This document shows, piece by piece, positions 27,368 to 36,929 of a stretch of DNA of 63,213 nucleotides. The notes under the pieces were generated by a model, which saw nothing but the letters and a program-made list of their open reading frames with translations, ran no database searches and was not told where the DNA came from. Made by a program: the position numbers and the translations under genes. The stretch's first letter is position 1, and each line of letters begins with the position of its first letter. The DNA is from Terriglobia bacterium (GTDB lineage: Bacteria; Acidobacteriota; Terriglobia; Bryobacterales; UBA6623): NCBI GenBank assembly GCA_009838515.1, contig VXRL01000041.1, forward strand, positions 23,348-86,560. Direction: 5' to 3'.

Positions 27368-30300
27368 TCAGGACTGGGGCAGGGGGCTTGGAGTGGGCCT
27401 GATCTGGCCGTCCGCGGGCTCGTCCCTGCCATCGTCCCGCACAGGTGCGAAGCGCTTGCGATCAACCAGCTCGTAGACGACTGGGATCACAAACAGAGTG
27501 AACGGCGTCGATGTGAGCAGGCCGCCCATCACCGCGACCGCCATGGGCATCCGCACCTCGTCCCCCTCGCCCCACCCGAAGACCAGCGGAAGCAGCCCCA
27601 GCAGCGTGGTCAGCGAGGTCATCAGTATCGGACGCAGGCGGATGCTCCCGGCGCACAGGAGCGCGTCCCGCTTCGACATGCCATGCGCGCGTAGACGGTT
27701 CGTGTAGTCGAGCAGCACGATGCCGTTGTTGACGGCGATGCCGGCCAGCACGACCGCGCCCAACAACACCACCACGCTTAGTGCGACGCCCGTCAGCGCG
27801 AGGGTGAACACAACGCCGACCAAGCCCAGTGGGACGGTTAGCAGGATGATGAACGGGTGCAGCAGCGACTCGAACTGCGACGCCATCACGAGATAGACGA
27901 GGAACACGGCCAGCGCCAAGGCGAATGCGAGGCTCCGGAACGAGACCTCGAGTTCTTGGTTTTGCCCGCCGATGGTGGCCGTCGCCCCCACGGGCAGAAC
28001 CGGGCGCAGTTCGGCGAGCATAGCGCGGATCTCGGCCGATGCGCCGCTTAGGTCGCGCCCGCTCAGATTGGCCGTCACGACCGCGGCCCGTTGCGAGCGG
28101 ACGCGGCGGATCTCCGCCGGGCCGCGCCGGACCTCGACCTCGGCTACCTGGCCTAGCCGAATCGGAACGAACGGTGCCCTTGCCCGCTGGCTGGCGGAAG
28201 GCTCTCCATCCCTGCGGGGCTCGCCTTCTGCCTGGACGGAGTCCTGCACCGCAGCGTCGTCGTCCTCTGGGACGCGGCCAGACGAATTTGGTGCCCGTCG
28301 GGGAGAGCTGTTGATGACCATGCTCTCGATGTCGGAGATTGCGTCGCGATCGGGCTCGTCGACCCGCACTAGGATGTCGATCTGACGGTCGCCCTCGCGA
28401 TAGCGCGAAGCCACGTTGCCGCGGATCTTGTTTCGCAGCACGTTAGAGACTTGGTCCTCTCGCAGGCCGAGGCGCTTCAAGCGCCGCCGGTCAAAACGGA
28501 TCTGGATCTCCGGGCTTCCCAAGCGGGCTGTCGTCTCGACGTCGCGCAGCCCTTCGATGCGGGACATGCGGTCGGCGATCAGGCCGGCCGCGACGCGCTG
28601 GTCTTCGATCTCGTAGGCGAAGATCTCCACTTCCACCGGCGTCTTGAAGCTGAACAGCGTGGGGCGCTGGAAGGTCGGCTCGGCCTCGGGAACGTCCAGA
28701 ATCAGCGAGCGGATCTGACGAATCACCTCGTCCTCGAGGTCGTCGTCCTCACGGTCGGCGAGCACGACGTGCAGGGTGCCGACATGCTCTTCCAAGTCGC
28801 CGCTCGCGAACTGGTTCTCTTGGCTGCCGCCCACGGAGGAGAAGACGGCCGCGACGCCGGGGATGGCCTGGGCCTCACTCTCGACCTGCCGCATGGCAGC
28901 GTCGGTGGCCTCCAGCGGGCGCCCCTCGGGCAGCTCGACCTCGAATGAGAACTCGCCTTGCGACAGCGGCGGGATCAGCTCCCCGCCCAAGAACTGGAGG
29001 GTGATCCCGGCTAGCAGCACTGCGCCGAGGACGCCGCCTAGGACGGCCCGCTTGGCGTTGAGCGAGGACTCCAAGAGCTTCTCGTAGCGCGCCTCCAGCG
29101 CGGCGATTCCCCGGTCAAACGCCGACAGCGGCGGCCCGGCCCACCGCAGCGCCCAAGCAGACGCGGAACGCAGGGCCGCCCGGAGGTCGCTGGCGATCAC
29201 CTGGGGGGCGTCCACAGTGACGAAGGTCAGGGCGTCGGCCCCCAAGGCGGCGAAGCGGTTGGAAGGCCGCGCGGAGCGCTTCGCCGGCGCCGTCGGCACG
29301 CCTAGCTCGCTCGCGCTGCGAAAGCGGGCCGACAGCAGCATCGGGATCACTGTCAGGGCGATCCCTAGTGACGCCAGTAGCGAGAACGTGATGGTAAGCG
29401 CTTGGTCGCGGAACAGCTGGCCCGCGATTCCTTCCACGAAGACGAGCGGGAGAAAGACCGCCACTGTCGTCAGCGTGGAGGCGGTGACCGGCATCGCGAC
29501 TTCCTTGGTGCCGTTGTAGACGATCTCCGCCAGCGGCTTGCCTGGCTCGCGGTGACGATGCACTGCCTCGAGCACAACGATCGAGTTGTCCACCAGCATG
29601 CCGACGCCTAGGGCGACGCCCCCTAGCGACATGATGTTGAGCGTGATGCCGGACTGGTACATCGCCGCGAACGTCGCCATGACTGAGATCGGTATCGACG
29701 CGGCGATGATGGCCGTGCTGCGGCCGTCGCGGAGGAAGAGGAACAGGACAAGGGTCGCCAGCACGCCGCCGAACAAGGCGGCCCAAAGGACGTTGTTGAC
29801 GCTCTGGGTGATGAAGCGCGACTGGTCGAAGACCGCCGAAGTCTGCACGCCCTGCGGGAACGTCGGTTCCTTGCTCATCCTCTCGAGCAGATCCATGACT
29901 GCGCGCGAGACGGTCACTGTGTTGGCATCGCCTTCTTTGTACACGGCCATCTCGACGCTTTCGCTGCCGTTGTAGCGTGCGATGATTTCGCGTTCCTTGG
30001 AACCGCGCCACACGCGGGCGACGTCACGCAGCAGGATCTTGCGTCCGCCGTCATCTGCCACCACGATCCGGCGCACGTCGTCAACCATGCGGAACTCGTT
30101 GACCATGCGGACCATGTAGTTCATGTCCAGGTCGTACAGGCTCCCGCTGGCTTGGTTTAGGTTCTCTTGGCGCAAGAGGTCGGTCACTTGCGTGATCGAC
30201 AGGCCCAGCTCGGCCACTCTCCGCTCGTCGATCTCGACTCGGATCTGCTCTTCGCGGCCGCCGACCACCTTCACCGCGGCGACCCCCTCGACCGCTTCGA

Positions 30301-30784
30301 GGCGCTTGGAGAACTCTCGGTCCGCAACGTCGCGCAGGCGGGCTAGAGTCAGACCGCCGTGGACCTGGATGCGCAGGATCGGGTCGTTCGCAGGATCGAA
30401 TCGCAGGATCACCGGGCGCTCGGAGTCCTGTGGGAACTCGATCAGGTCGAGCTTCTCGCGCACGTCCACGCCCGCGATGTCCATGTCGGTGTCCCAGTTG
30501 AACTCCAGGACCACCTCGGACTGCCCTGGGCGGGAAATCGAGCTGATGCGGTTGAGGCCCCCGACCACGCCCACGGCCTCTTCGACAGGGCGAGTGAGCA
30601 GCGCCTCGATCTCTTCGGGCGCGGCGTCCTCGTAGTCGGTCTGGATGGTCAGCGACGGATAGGAGATTTCCGGCAGCAGGTTGAGCGCCAGCCGGTCAAG
30701 AGACACATAACCGAACAGCAGCACCGCCGTGACGGCCATGAAGACCGTGACCGGGCGCCGGATCGCTACACGCGTGATCTGCAC
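27368..30784 (-). CDS. RND efflux permease, first of two
   Basis: AcrB-superfamily pump subunit of 1138 aa from ATG 30784. Seen: N-terminal helix MQITRVAIRRPVTVFMAV, porter loop ALNLLPEISYPSLTIQTDYE, TM4 relay LGVGMLVDNSIVVLEAVHR, the second-half DVSF-like FRSLAFALALAVFLVYLVMA, and TPFTLFVIPVVYELVDR at the end. Two insertions stand out: a loop after TM6 (about residues 500-560) and a charged stretch near residue 815-850 containing GRVPEDDDAAVQDS. It sits 51 bases after the adaptor and overlaps nothing, but is nearly fused by spacing to the next pump. Likely exports hydrophobic compounds or lipids; the substrate is not readable. Confidence 0.92.
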   Translation of the reverse strand: MQITRVAIRRPVTVFMAVTAVLLFGYVSLDRLALNLLPEISYPSLTIQTDYEDAAPEEIEALLTRPVEEAVGVVGGLNRISSISRPGQSEVVLEFNWDTDMDIAGVDVREKLDLIEFPQDSERPVILRFDPANDPILRIQVHGGLTLARLRDVADREFSKRLEAVEGVAAVKVVGGREEQIRVEIDERRVAELGLSITQVTDLLRQENLNQASGSLYDLDMNYMVRMVNEFRMVDDVRRIVVADDGGRKILLRDVARVWRGSKEREIIARYNGSESVEMAVYKEGDANTVTVSRAVMDLLERMSKEPTFPQGVQTSAVFDQSRFITQSVNNVLWAALFGGVLATLVLFLFLRDGRSTAIIAASIPISVMATFAAMYQSGITLNIMSLGGVALGVGMLVDNSIVVLEAVHRHREPGKPLAEIVYNGTKEVAMPVTASTLTTVAVFLPLVFVEGIAGQLFRDQALTITFSLLASLGIALTVIPMLLSARFRSASELGVPTAPAKRSARPSNRFAALGADALTFVTVDAPQVIASDLRAALRSASAWALRWAGPPLSAFDRGIAALEARYEKLLESSLNAKRAVLGGVLGAVLLAGITLQFLGGELIPPLSQGEFSFEVELPEGRPLEATDAAMRQVESEAQAIPGVAAVFSSVGGSQENQFASGDLEEHVGTLHVVLADREDDDLEDEVIRQIRSLILDVPEAEPTFQRPTLFSFKTPVEVEIFAYEIEDQRVAAGLIADRMSRIEGLRDVETTARLGSPEIQIRFDRRRLKRLGLREDQVSNVLRNKIRGNVASRYREGDRQIDILVRVDEPDRDAISDIESMVINSSPRRAPNSSGRVPEDDDAAVQDSVQAEGEPRRDGEPSASQRARAPFVPIRLGQVAEVEVRRGPAEIRRVRSQRAAVVTANLSGRDLSGASAEIRAMLAELRPVLPVGATATIGGQNQELEVSFRSLAFALALAVFLVYLVMASQFESLLHPFIILLTVPLGLVGVVFTLALTGVALSVVVLLGAVVLAGIAVNNGIVLLDYTNRLRAHGMSKRDALLCAGSIRLRPILMTSLTTLLGLLPLVFGWGEGDEVRMPMAVAVMGGLLTSTPFTLFVIPVVYELVDRKRFAPVRDDGRDEPADGQIRPTPSPLPQS

Positions 30785-30835
30785 TGACTGGTCCCGCCGC
30801 CGGGTCGGCAGCTGCTAGGTGCGCGCGTCGGCTCG

Positions 30836-32047
30836 CTAGTTCGCCACCACACGGGTCTTGTCCCCGTCTTTGAGCTTGCCCTGGCCTGCGGTCACGACGA
30901 TTGCGCCTGCATCCAGCCCGGACGTCACCTGAATCGCGGTCTCGTCTTGGTAGCCGAGTTCCACGGCAGTGCGCTGCGCCGTGCTGTCGGTCCCGACCAG
31001 CACCACGTAGGTCTGCCCGTCTTCTTCGATAACGGACTGCTTCGGGATCAGGATGGCGTCGTCCAAGGTGTGCGTCTCGATCTCGACGCGCACGAATGCT
31101 CCCGGGCGGAAGGCAGGATTGGGGGGCTTGAACCGCACGGTTACCTTCACCGTGCCGGTCTCGTCGTCCACGACCGGGCTGACGCGCTCAACGGCACCTT
31201 CGGCCCACTCGCCGCTGGCGCTGCCCAGGCGCAGGGCGGCCATTTGGCCGGCGCGCACCGAGCGCGAGTCGTTCTCTGGCAGGTATACGTCGGCATACAG
31301 AGGCGAAAAGGCCCCCAGCTTATAGAGCTTTTCCGCGCTGCGGATCGATTGGCCCAGCTCGACGGTGCGCTCCGTGATCCGTCCGGCAAAAGGCGCTGTG
31401 ATCGCTGTTCGCGAGATCTGCAGCTCGACCTTGCGAATCTCGGATTCGAGCTCGTCCTGTCTGTGGCGGTTCTCTCGCACGGTGGACTCCACGGCCTGGA
31501 TCTCATGCTCTAGGTCGTCGATTTCGTGGCGTTGGACCGCGACCTCCGATTCGGCGAGTAGGCCCTCCCGCAGCGCCTCTTCGTTACGCTCGAGTTCCGT
31601 GCGCTTGTTGCGCAGCCGGGTCCGCGTCTGTTCCGCGCGAATTACTGCGGACTCTATCTGGATCTTGGTCTGGGCCAGCCTCTGTTTGGCCAATTCCAGG
31701 TCGATCTGCAAGTCACGGTCGTCGATCGCACAGAGCACTTGCCCCGCCTCGACAAAGTCGCCTTCTTCGGCCTTCACCGAGGTGACGACTCCGGCTGCTT
31801 GCGCCGCCACGGCCACCTCGCGGCGGGCGCGCAGGTTCGCGGTCGAGCCGAGCAGGTGTGAAATCGGTCCACGAATCGCGGCTTCTGTAGAAACTGGCAC
31901 GGCATCGGCGAGAGCCGACTCTTCGGTGCCGGACTGTTCGCTCCCGTCGGAGTTCCCGTTCGCGAGCCAGCCCTTCGCTGCAAACCCGCCCGTTGTCAGC
32001 GCCACGACCGCGAGCAGCGATGCGTAGGTTTTGCCGCGAGTGGTCAT
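30836..32047 (-). CDS. RND periplasmic adaptor (membrane fusion protein, HlyD/AcrA type)
   Basis: Periplasmic adaptor joining RND pumps to an outer-membrane channel, 403 aa. One N-terminal helix (about 8-27) without lipobox anchors it. Order: barrel-sandwich half ANLRARREVAVAAQAAGVVTSV with EGDFVEAGQVLCAID, then an unusually Glu/Arg-rich coiled-coil hairpin (about 118-230), the second lipoyl half ISRTAITAPFAGRITERTVE, a beta-barrel domain and a membrane-proximal end (VIEEDGQTYVVLVG). First gene of the three-gene cassette followed by both pumps, so all three likely form one tripartite machine with a TolC homologue encoded elsewhere. Confidence 0.92.
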   Translation of the reverse strand: MTTRGKTYASLLAVVALTTGGFAAKGWLANGNSDGSEQSGTEESALADAVPVSTEAAIRGPISHLLGSTANLRARREVAVAAQAAGVVTSVKAEEGDFVEAGQVLCAIDDRDLQIDLELAKQRLAQTKIQIESAVIRAEQTRTRLRNKRTELERNEEALREGLLAESEVAVQRHEIDDLEHEIQAVESTVRENRHRQDELESEIRKVELQISRTAITAPFAGRITERTVELGQSIRSAEKLYKLGAFSPLYADVYLPENDSRSVRAGQMAALRLGSASGEWAEGAVERVSPVVDDETGTVKVTVRFKPPNPAFRPGAFVRVEIETHTLDDAILIPKQSVIEEDGQTYVVLVGTDSTAQRTAVELGYQDETAIQVTSGLDAGAIVVTAGQGKLKDGDKTRVVAN

Positions 32048-32304
32048 CTAATCAATCCTTGGCACTACCGCGGTCGAAATATGGTGGCCAAGGACACCAA
32101 TTAGACGCGCCTGCCCTAGTATTCGTTAACCCCGAGCGCCACCCGAAGTTTCAGCGGCCTGCGACTCCCTTTTTGAGTATGCACCACGGATTCGAATCGT
32201 GCTAGAAGGCCCCCACTCCCGCTAGTGAGCGCGGCTTCGGGCGCAGCGGGATGCGTCGCGGAGCTTATGATGGGGGCGGCCGGACTGGTCCAACGGGGAA
32301 GGCG

Positions 32305-32970
32305 ATGTGTGGGCGATTCACTCAGGATGTCGAAGGGGATGAACTAGTCGATCTGTACGAACTGGATCCTTTCGTTCCAAAAGTCGAACTGCGCAAGCGC
32401 TGGAACGGCGCGCCAACGCAGGTTTTCGCCGTATGCAGAACGGGCCTGGACGGACAGCGCGAGCTGGCCGCCCAGCGCTGGGGCCTGGTACCGCCGTGGT
32501 CACGCGACGCCAAGATCGGTTCTCGCCTGATCAATGCCCGCTCCGAGACCGTGGACTCCAAGCCGGCGTTTCGCAGCGCGTTCCGGCGACGTCGCTGCTT
32601 GGTGCCGTTCAACGGTTGGTTCGAGTGGCAGAACGACGGCTCGTGCAAGCAGCCGTGGTGGATATCGCGCCCTGGGGAGCTGCTCTCCTTCGCGGGCCTG
32701 TGGGAGAGCTGGGACCGCGGTGCAGGCCGGATCGATTCGTTCACGGTCGTGACATGTCGGGCAGGTCCCTCGCTGCAGTGGCTGCACCACCGCCAGCCAG
32801 CGATCATCCCACGCGACCGCTACCGGGAATGGCTCGATCCCGCCACTCGCGAGCCGGAATTGCTCTCGCTGGTGCAGACCCCTCTGTCCGGGCCGTTTGA
32901 CTGCCGCAGGGTGGGATTGGAAGTCAACACGCCTAGGAACGACTATCCCGAGTTGCTGGCCTCGGTCTGA
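32305..32970 (+). CDS. SRAP-domain protein (HMCES/YedK abasic-site shield)
   Basis: DNA-damage protein that forms a covalent bond to abasic sites in single-stranded DNA through its N-terminal cysteine, 221 aa. The start must be ATG 32305 so that Cys is residue 2 (MCGRFTQ) after Met removal; in-frame upstream starts at 32251 would bury it. Catalytic set seen: Cys2, Asn77 in LINARSET, Glu107 in GWFEWQ and His161 in WLHHRQPAII. These correspond to C2, N75, E105 and H160 of E. coli YedK. Purine-rich GGGGAAGG precedes the ATG. It stands alone between the RND cassette and the convergent MutS-like gene. Confidence 0.93.
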   Translation: MCGRFTQDVEGDELVDLYELDPFVPKVELRKRWNGAPTQVFAVCRTGLDGQRELAAQRWGLVPPWSRDAKIGSRLINARSETVDSKPAFRSAFRRRRCLVPFNGWFEWQNDGSCKQPWWISRPGELLSFAGLWESWDRGAGRIDSFTVVTCRAGPSLQWLHHRQPAIIPRDRYREWLDPATREPELLSLVQTPLSGPFDCRRVGLEVNTPRNDYPELLASV

Positions 32971-32989
32971 GCGCTGGAACCCGCTGCGC

Positions 32990-34804
32990 TCAAGCTTCCG
33001 GGCTCGGGAGCGACTCCGGCATCGGCATGCCGGCCTGCTTCATCAGCTCGATCGCGTTGCCGCGCATGGCCGCGCCCTGATGCAGGCGGTAGTCGAAGTG
33101 CATCTCTCCTTCGCGGAAGACATCGCGGAAGTGGACGTTGGTCACGCGCTCGGGCCCCTGCTCCGCCCACCGCGTCACATTGCGGTCGTGTGTTGACAGC
33201 ACGGCGAGCGAGGAGTCACTCCCCAGCAAGAACTCCGCCAAGACGACCGCGCCGGCATAGCGGTCGTAGGAGTTGGTGCCGGCGAACAGTTCGTCGATCA
33301 GCACCAGGGTGGGGTGGCCGGATCGGATGCTCTCCAGTACCAGGCGGATCCGGTTGAGTTCGGCGGCGAAGCGCGACTCGCCTCGCTGCAGCGAGTCCTT
33401 GACGCGAATGGAAGCGACCACGTCCATGGCTGAAATCGTCATCGCAACGGCCCGGACCGGGGCGCCGGCGTACGTGAGCGCAACACTGGTGCCGATCGTC
33501 CTTAGGAGCGTGCTCTTGCCTGCCATGTTCGCGCCGCTGACGACCAAGATCGGATGGTCACTGTCGAGGCTGACGTCGTTCGCCACGGCCTTTTCCCCCA
33601 GCAGTGGATGGGCCAGCCCCTCGGCCTTGAGGACGGGCCCTTCCTCGACCACGCTCGGAAAGCTGTACAGCGGATGCTCGAAGGCGAAGCAGCTGATCGA
33701 AGAGTACGCTTCAAACGAGCCGATAGCGTCGATCCATTTCGGCAGCTGACGGGCGTGCGCCGCGCGCCAGCGCTCCAGCGCGAGCGCGGTCTGGGTCTGG
33801 TAGAGCACGAGCGGGCCGAACATGCCGACGATTTGGTTGTGGCGGGCCTCGAACAATGAGACCAAGCGGCAGAAGCCGCGCAGCAGCTGGCTGGCCCTGT
33901 GGCCGTCGTGACGCAGATCGTCGGATAGCTCGCGCAAGTTGCGGGAGTGGAATTCCTGCTCGTCCAAGACCTTCACGAGCGATCGCAATTCGTTGCAGTC
34001 ATGGTGGATGCCCTCGGAAGTGACAACCTGCATGGTCAAGTAGCGCTGCCCGAACTTCCACAGCATGAGCTCGGCCAGCAGTATGCAGACGAGGGCCAAT
34101 AGGCCCGCCGGGGTCGGGCTGAGAGCCACAAGCACGGATTGGACCACGAAAGCGACGCTGAGCGCGAAGCAGCCCGCCGGGAACCAGTTCGGTGCCGCGA
34201 CCGGTTTCTTTTCGGCCCAAGCCTTGAGGAGGTCGGTCCGGATGTAGGGTAGTTTCTTCGAGCCCTCCACGAAGAGCCGCTCGCGGAGGTCGATCTGCGA
34301 CTTGAGTTCCTTGACCGCGGCCTGGCGTTCGATGATCTCCTCGCGCGAGGCGGGCTTGGCCAGCATGTTCGCTAGGATCAGCAATCCGTCTTGGGTCGAG
34401 CCTAGGTTGAGAAAGTCGATCAGCCCTCCGTCCTCGGCTAGGTCCACATCGCGTGCGTAGGGATGCTCCTCCGGCAGTGTGAGGGCGTCGGACTGACTCG
34501 AGGCAGTCTTGCGCTTCTCGCCGATGACGGGGGTTGCGTAGAACATCATCGCGATGCCCGCGGACCGCCTCAGATCCTCCAGCCGCGCAAAGACCTTGGA
34601 TGAGGCCAAGAATCCCCCCGCGAGCAGGCCCACCGCCCACCAAGTGAACGACGGGAACGTGCTCTCGACCCACCACAGCCCGAGCAGGCTCAGTCCGGCC
34701 GCGGCCAAGCGGGCGTTGCCGCACTGGCGGTGCCGCTTCTTCCAGAGCCTGTACTCGCTGTGGCGGCTCTCTAGCCGCTGCTTGCAGATTTCAACCGGGC
34801 CCAT
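32990..34804 (-). CDS. MutS-like ATPase with N-terminal membrane helices
   Basis: ATPase of the MutS family, 604 aa, but without the N-terminal mismatch-recognition and connector domains of MutS. The C-terminal third holds the MutS ATPase: Walker A SGANMAGKSTLLRT, a long signature region with DSLQRGESRFAAELNRI, Walker B PTLVLIDELFAGTNSYDR and the switch STHDRNVT. The middle (about 135-400) is a helical core and clamp. Hydrophobic pairs at about 34-68 and 213-250 look like membrane segments. Such membrane MutS-like proteins occur in Bacteroidetes and Acidobacteria; their role is unknown and need not be mismatch repair. It converges with the SRAP gene, 19 bases between stops, so two DNA-related genes sit side by side. 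Confidence 0.88.
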   Translation of the reverse strand: MGPVEICKQRLESRHSEYRLWKKRHRQCGNARLAAAGLSLLGLWWVESTFPSFTWWAVGLLAGGFLASSKVFARLEDLRRSAGIAMMFYATPVIGEKRKTASSQSDALTLPEEHPYARDVDLAEDGGLIDFLNLGSTQDGLLILANMLAKPASREEIIERQAAVKELKSQIDLRERLFVEGSKKLPYIRTDLLKAWAEKKPVAAPNWFPAGCFALSVAFVVQSVLVALSPTPAGLLALVCILLAELMLWKFGQRYLTMQVVTSEGIHHDCNELRSLVKVLDEQEFHSRNLRELSDDLRHDGHRASQLLRGFCRLVSLFEARHNQIVGMFGPLVLYQTQTALALERWRAAHARQLPKWIDAIGSFEAYSSISCFAFEHPLYSFPSVVEEGPVLKAEGLAHPLLGEKAVANDVSLDSDHPILVVSGANMAGKSTLLRTIGTSVALTYAGAPVRAVAMTISAMDVVASIRVKDSLQRGESRFAAELNRIRLVLESIRSGHPTLVLIDELFAGTNSYDRYAGAVVLAEFLLGSDSSLAVLSTHDRNVTRWAEQGPERVTNVHFRDVFREGEMHFDYRLHQGAAMRGNAIELMKQAGMPMPESLPSPEA

Positions 34805-34986
34805 GGGCGTATTCCGTCTTGGTCACAATGCTGCACGACCGCCCGGCCGTGCGCACGAGACAGGCTGTCTCGCGCAGAGCCGCAGCCCAGCGCATGCCGC
34901 GAGGCTGGGCCAATTCGAGCGCAGGCGAGCGAAGTCAGGGGTGGTTTTAGGGGTCATACAGACGTAGGAGCGAGGCCAAGCTCGCA

Positions 34987-35319
34987 TCAAGGTGCGCCGT
35001 TCTCTGCAGCTGCGCCAAGTCCCTCGGAGTCCTCGGCATCCATCCAGCGAGCGGCGTCAAAGCCCCAGAAGTTGCACAGCAGCACGCCATCGGCTGTCTC
35101 CAGCGCATCGCCAACTTCGATCGGCCGCGGAGCGCTGGGCTCGCCACCATCGGATTGTTCGCGCAGCCTGCGCCACAGTTCGTAGGGACCTTCCGCGGTC
35201 AGCTCCGGACCGTTCTCGTAGTGGGACCTGCGTAACACGAAGGGAGCCTTGCGCGGACTTCTTTCCCGGAACCTCTCGCCCGCTTCAGCGGTCAGGTACA
35301 GGATGCGAAAACTGGTCAT
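34987..35319 (-). CDS. Small conserved protein of unknown function
   Basis: Protein of 110 aa, start ATG 35319. It reads as a genuine globular protein: SFRILYLTAEAGERFRER, FVLRRSHYENGPELTAE, YELWRRLREQ, PIEVGDALETADGVLLCNFWGFDAARWM. I recall similar short proteins with a GDALE...LLCNFWGF block scattered in several phyla, but no function is attached to them. No signal or membrane segment. It lies between two minus-strand genes, 85 bases downstream of the GT2 stop. Confidence 0.7.
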   Translation of the reverse strand: MTSFRILYLTAEAGERFRERSPRKAPFVLRRSHYENGPELTAEGPYELWRRLREQSDGGEPSAPRPIEVGDALETADGVLLCNFWGFDAARWMDAEDSEGLGAAAENGAP

Positions 35320-35404
35320 CGCGCCGATCTCCTATTTTGCCGGAAGCGCCCAGCCAGGACAAGACTGGCGGGAATGTTCTCGCCTGCTTTGGGCTTGCCG
35401 GTCC

Positions 35405-36907
35405 TCACGGTGCCGAATCGTCGGCCGTGCGCAACACAGCCCGGTCGCCCGTGCGTGCGTCGGCCAGCATCGAGAAGCCGGCGTACGAGAACCCGGCCAA
35501 GAAGAGCGCGATCACCGGCAGGCCGAGCCAGTGCTCGATGTCGATTGCGACTCCCAGACAGACCGCGAAGTAGGTGGCCGCGGCCAAGTTGGCGATAGCG
35601 CGCCAGCCGCCGCGACGGCCGTAGGTGTTGCGCGCTAGCGCTGTGGCGCTTCGGTCACCGCTGTATTTCGCTGTGCGCTCGAAAGGCGAGCGTGACCCGC
35701 GCAGGGCGCCCAGCACCGCCCGCGCGTTGCTGATGGACAGTGCGATGCCCGCCAGCACCAGTGGAGGCACCAGCTTCAGGTGGCGGTGGACTCCGCCACG
35801 GCCCAGCTCCGCCTGGGACAGCGTGTAGAAGCTCGAGAGCGAGCAGAAGGTAAGCAGGAATGCCGGCAGGTCCAGCCACAGGAGGCGACCGTCTAGGAAC
35901 TCGTGGCGCACAAGCATAGAGGGCAGGATCAGCGCCGCCAGGAGCAGCATCATCGGGTAAGCGACATTGGCGAGCAGGTGAAACGCGGCCTCTAGCTTAA
36001 TTCTTGCGGGCTGGCCTGAGCGCAGCAGGCTGGGAAGCAGCTTCAGCCCAGTCTGCAGCAGCCCCTTGGCCCAGCGGAACTGCTGGATTTGGAAGTCGGC
36101 CATGTCGGCGGGCAGCTCCGATGGCGCTTCCACGTGTGCTGCGTACAGGAACTTCCAACCGCGCATTTGGGCCCGGTAGCTCAGGTCGGTGTCCTCGGTC
36201 AGCGTGTCGTGCTGCCAGCCGCCGGCATCCTCGATCATCGCCTTGCGGAGCATCCCGGCCGTCCCGTTGAAGTTGAAAAAGCGTCCGGACCGGGCGCGCC
36301 CGCCGTGTTCGAACACGAAGTGGCCGTCCAACAGCATCGCTTGGACCCGGGTTAGCAGCGACAGGTCGCGGTTGCGGAAGGTCCAGCGCGTTTGGACCAT
36401 GCCGACCTCGGGTTCGGCGAAGTAGTGCACGAGCCTTTCGAGAAAGTCGCGCTCAGGGGTGAAGTCTGCGTCGAAGATCGCGATCAACTCGCCCGACGCC
36501 TGGCGCAATCCTGCAGCGAGGGCGCCGGCCTTGTAGCCCTCCCGGTTGGAGCGGTGGATGTATTCGATCGGCTCGCCCGCTGCGCGCTTTTCGCCCACGA
36601 TGCGCTCAAGGACGGCAGAGGTCTCGTCAGTGGAGTCGTCCAGGACTTGAATCTGAAGCAGGTGCCGGGGGTAGCGCAGGGCGCATACGGAGTTGACGAG
36701 ATCAGCGACGACAAAGCGCTCGTTGAAGATCGGCAGTTGCACGGTCACCGCGGGCAGTTGCTCGAACTGTCGCGGCGGCGGTCCCTGTATCTGATCGCGG
36801 TGGCGGTAGTACAGGTAGACCAGCGTGTAGCGGTGCAGTCCGAAGAGGCTCAGCACGGCCATCAGCCCGAAGTACGCTCCGAGCAGCAGGAGGTCGACGA
36901 TACTCAT
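35405..36907 (-). CDS. Membrane glycosyltransferase family 2 (cellulose-synthase-like, processive type)
   Basis: Inner-membrane GT2 enzyme of 500 aa. One N-terminal helix, then the GT-A domain: VTVQLPIFNERFVV, VLDDSTDET (first Asp pair), FDADFTPERDF (D-x-D metal site), TEDTDLSYRAQMRGW (TED catalytic base) and QQFRWAKG (the Q-x-x-R-W acceptor motif). Four to five C-terminal helices follow. This set is that of CslA, glucomannan and related polysaccharide synthases; the sugar donor is unknown. Start ATG 36907 lies 22 bases from the divergent start region of the GT87-like gene, which supports joint control and a common envelope-glycan role (inference). Confidence 0.92.
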   Translation of the reverse strand: MSIVDLLLLGAYFGLMAVLSLFGLHRYTLVYLYYRHRDQIQGPPPRQFEQLPAVTVQLPIFNERFVVADLVNSVCALRYPRHLLQIQVLDDSTDETSAVLERIVGEKRAAGEPIEYIHRSNREGYKAGALAAGLRQASGELIAIFDADFTPERDFLERLVHYFAEPEVGMVQTRWTFRNRDLSLLTRVQAMLLDGHFVFEHGGRARSGRFFNFNGTAGMLRKAMIEDAGGWQHDTLTEDTDLSYRAQMRGWKFLYAAHVEAPSELPADMADFQIQQFRWAKGLLQTGLKLLPSLLRSGQPARIKLEAAFHLLANVAYPMMLLLAALILPSMLVRHEFLDGRLLWLDLPAFLLTFCSLSSFYTLSQAELGRGGVHRHLKLVPPLVLAGIALSISNARAVLGALRGSRSPFERTAKYSGDRSATALARNTYGRRGGWRAIANLAAATYFAVCLGVAIDIEHWLGLPVIALFLAGFSYAGFSMLADARTGDRAVLRTADDSAP

Positions 36908-36929
36908 CTGCGTTACGCTTGGGGCGATC

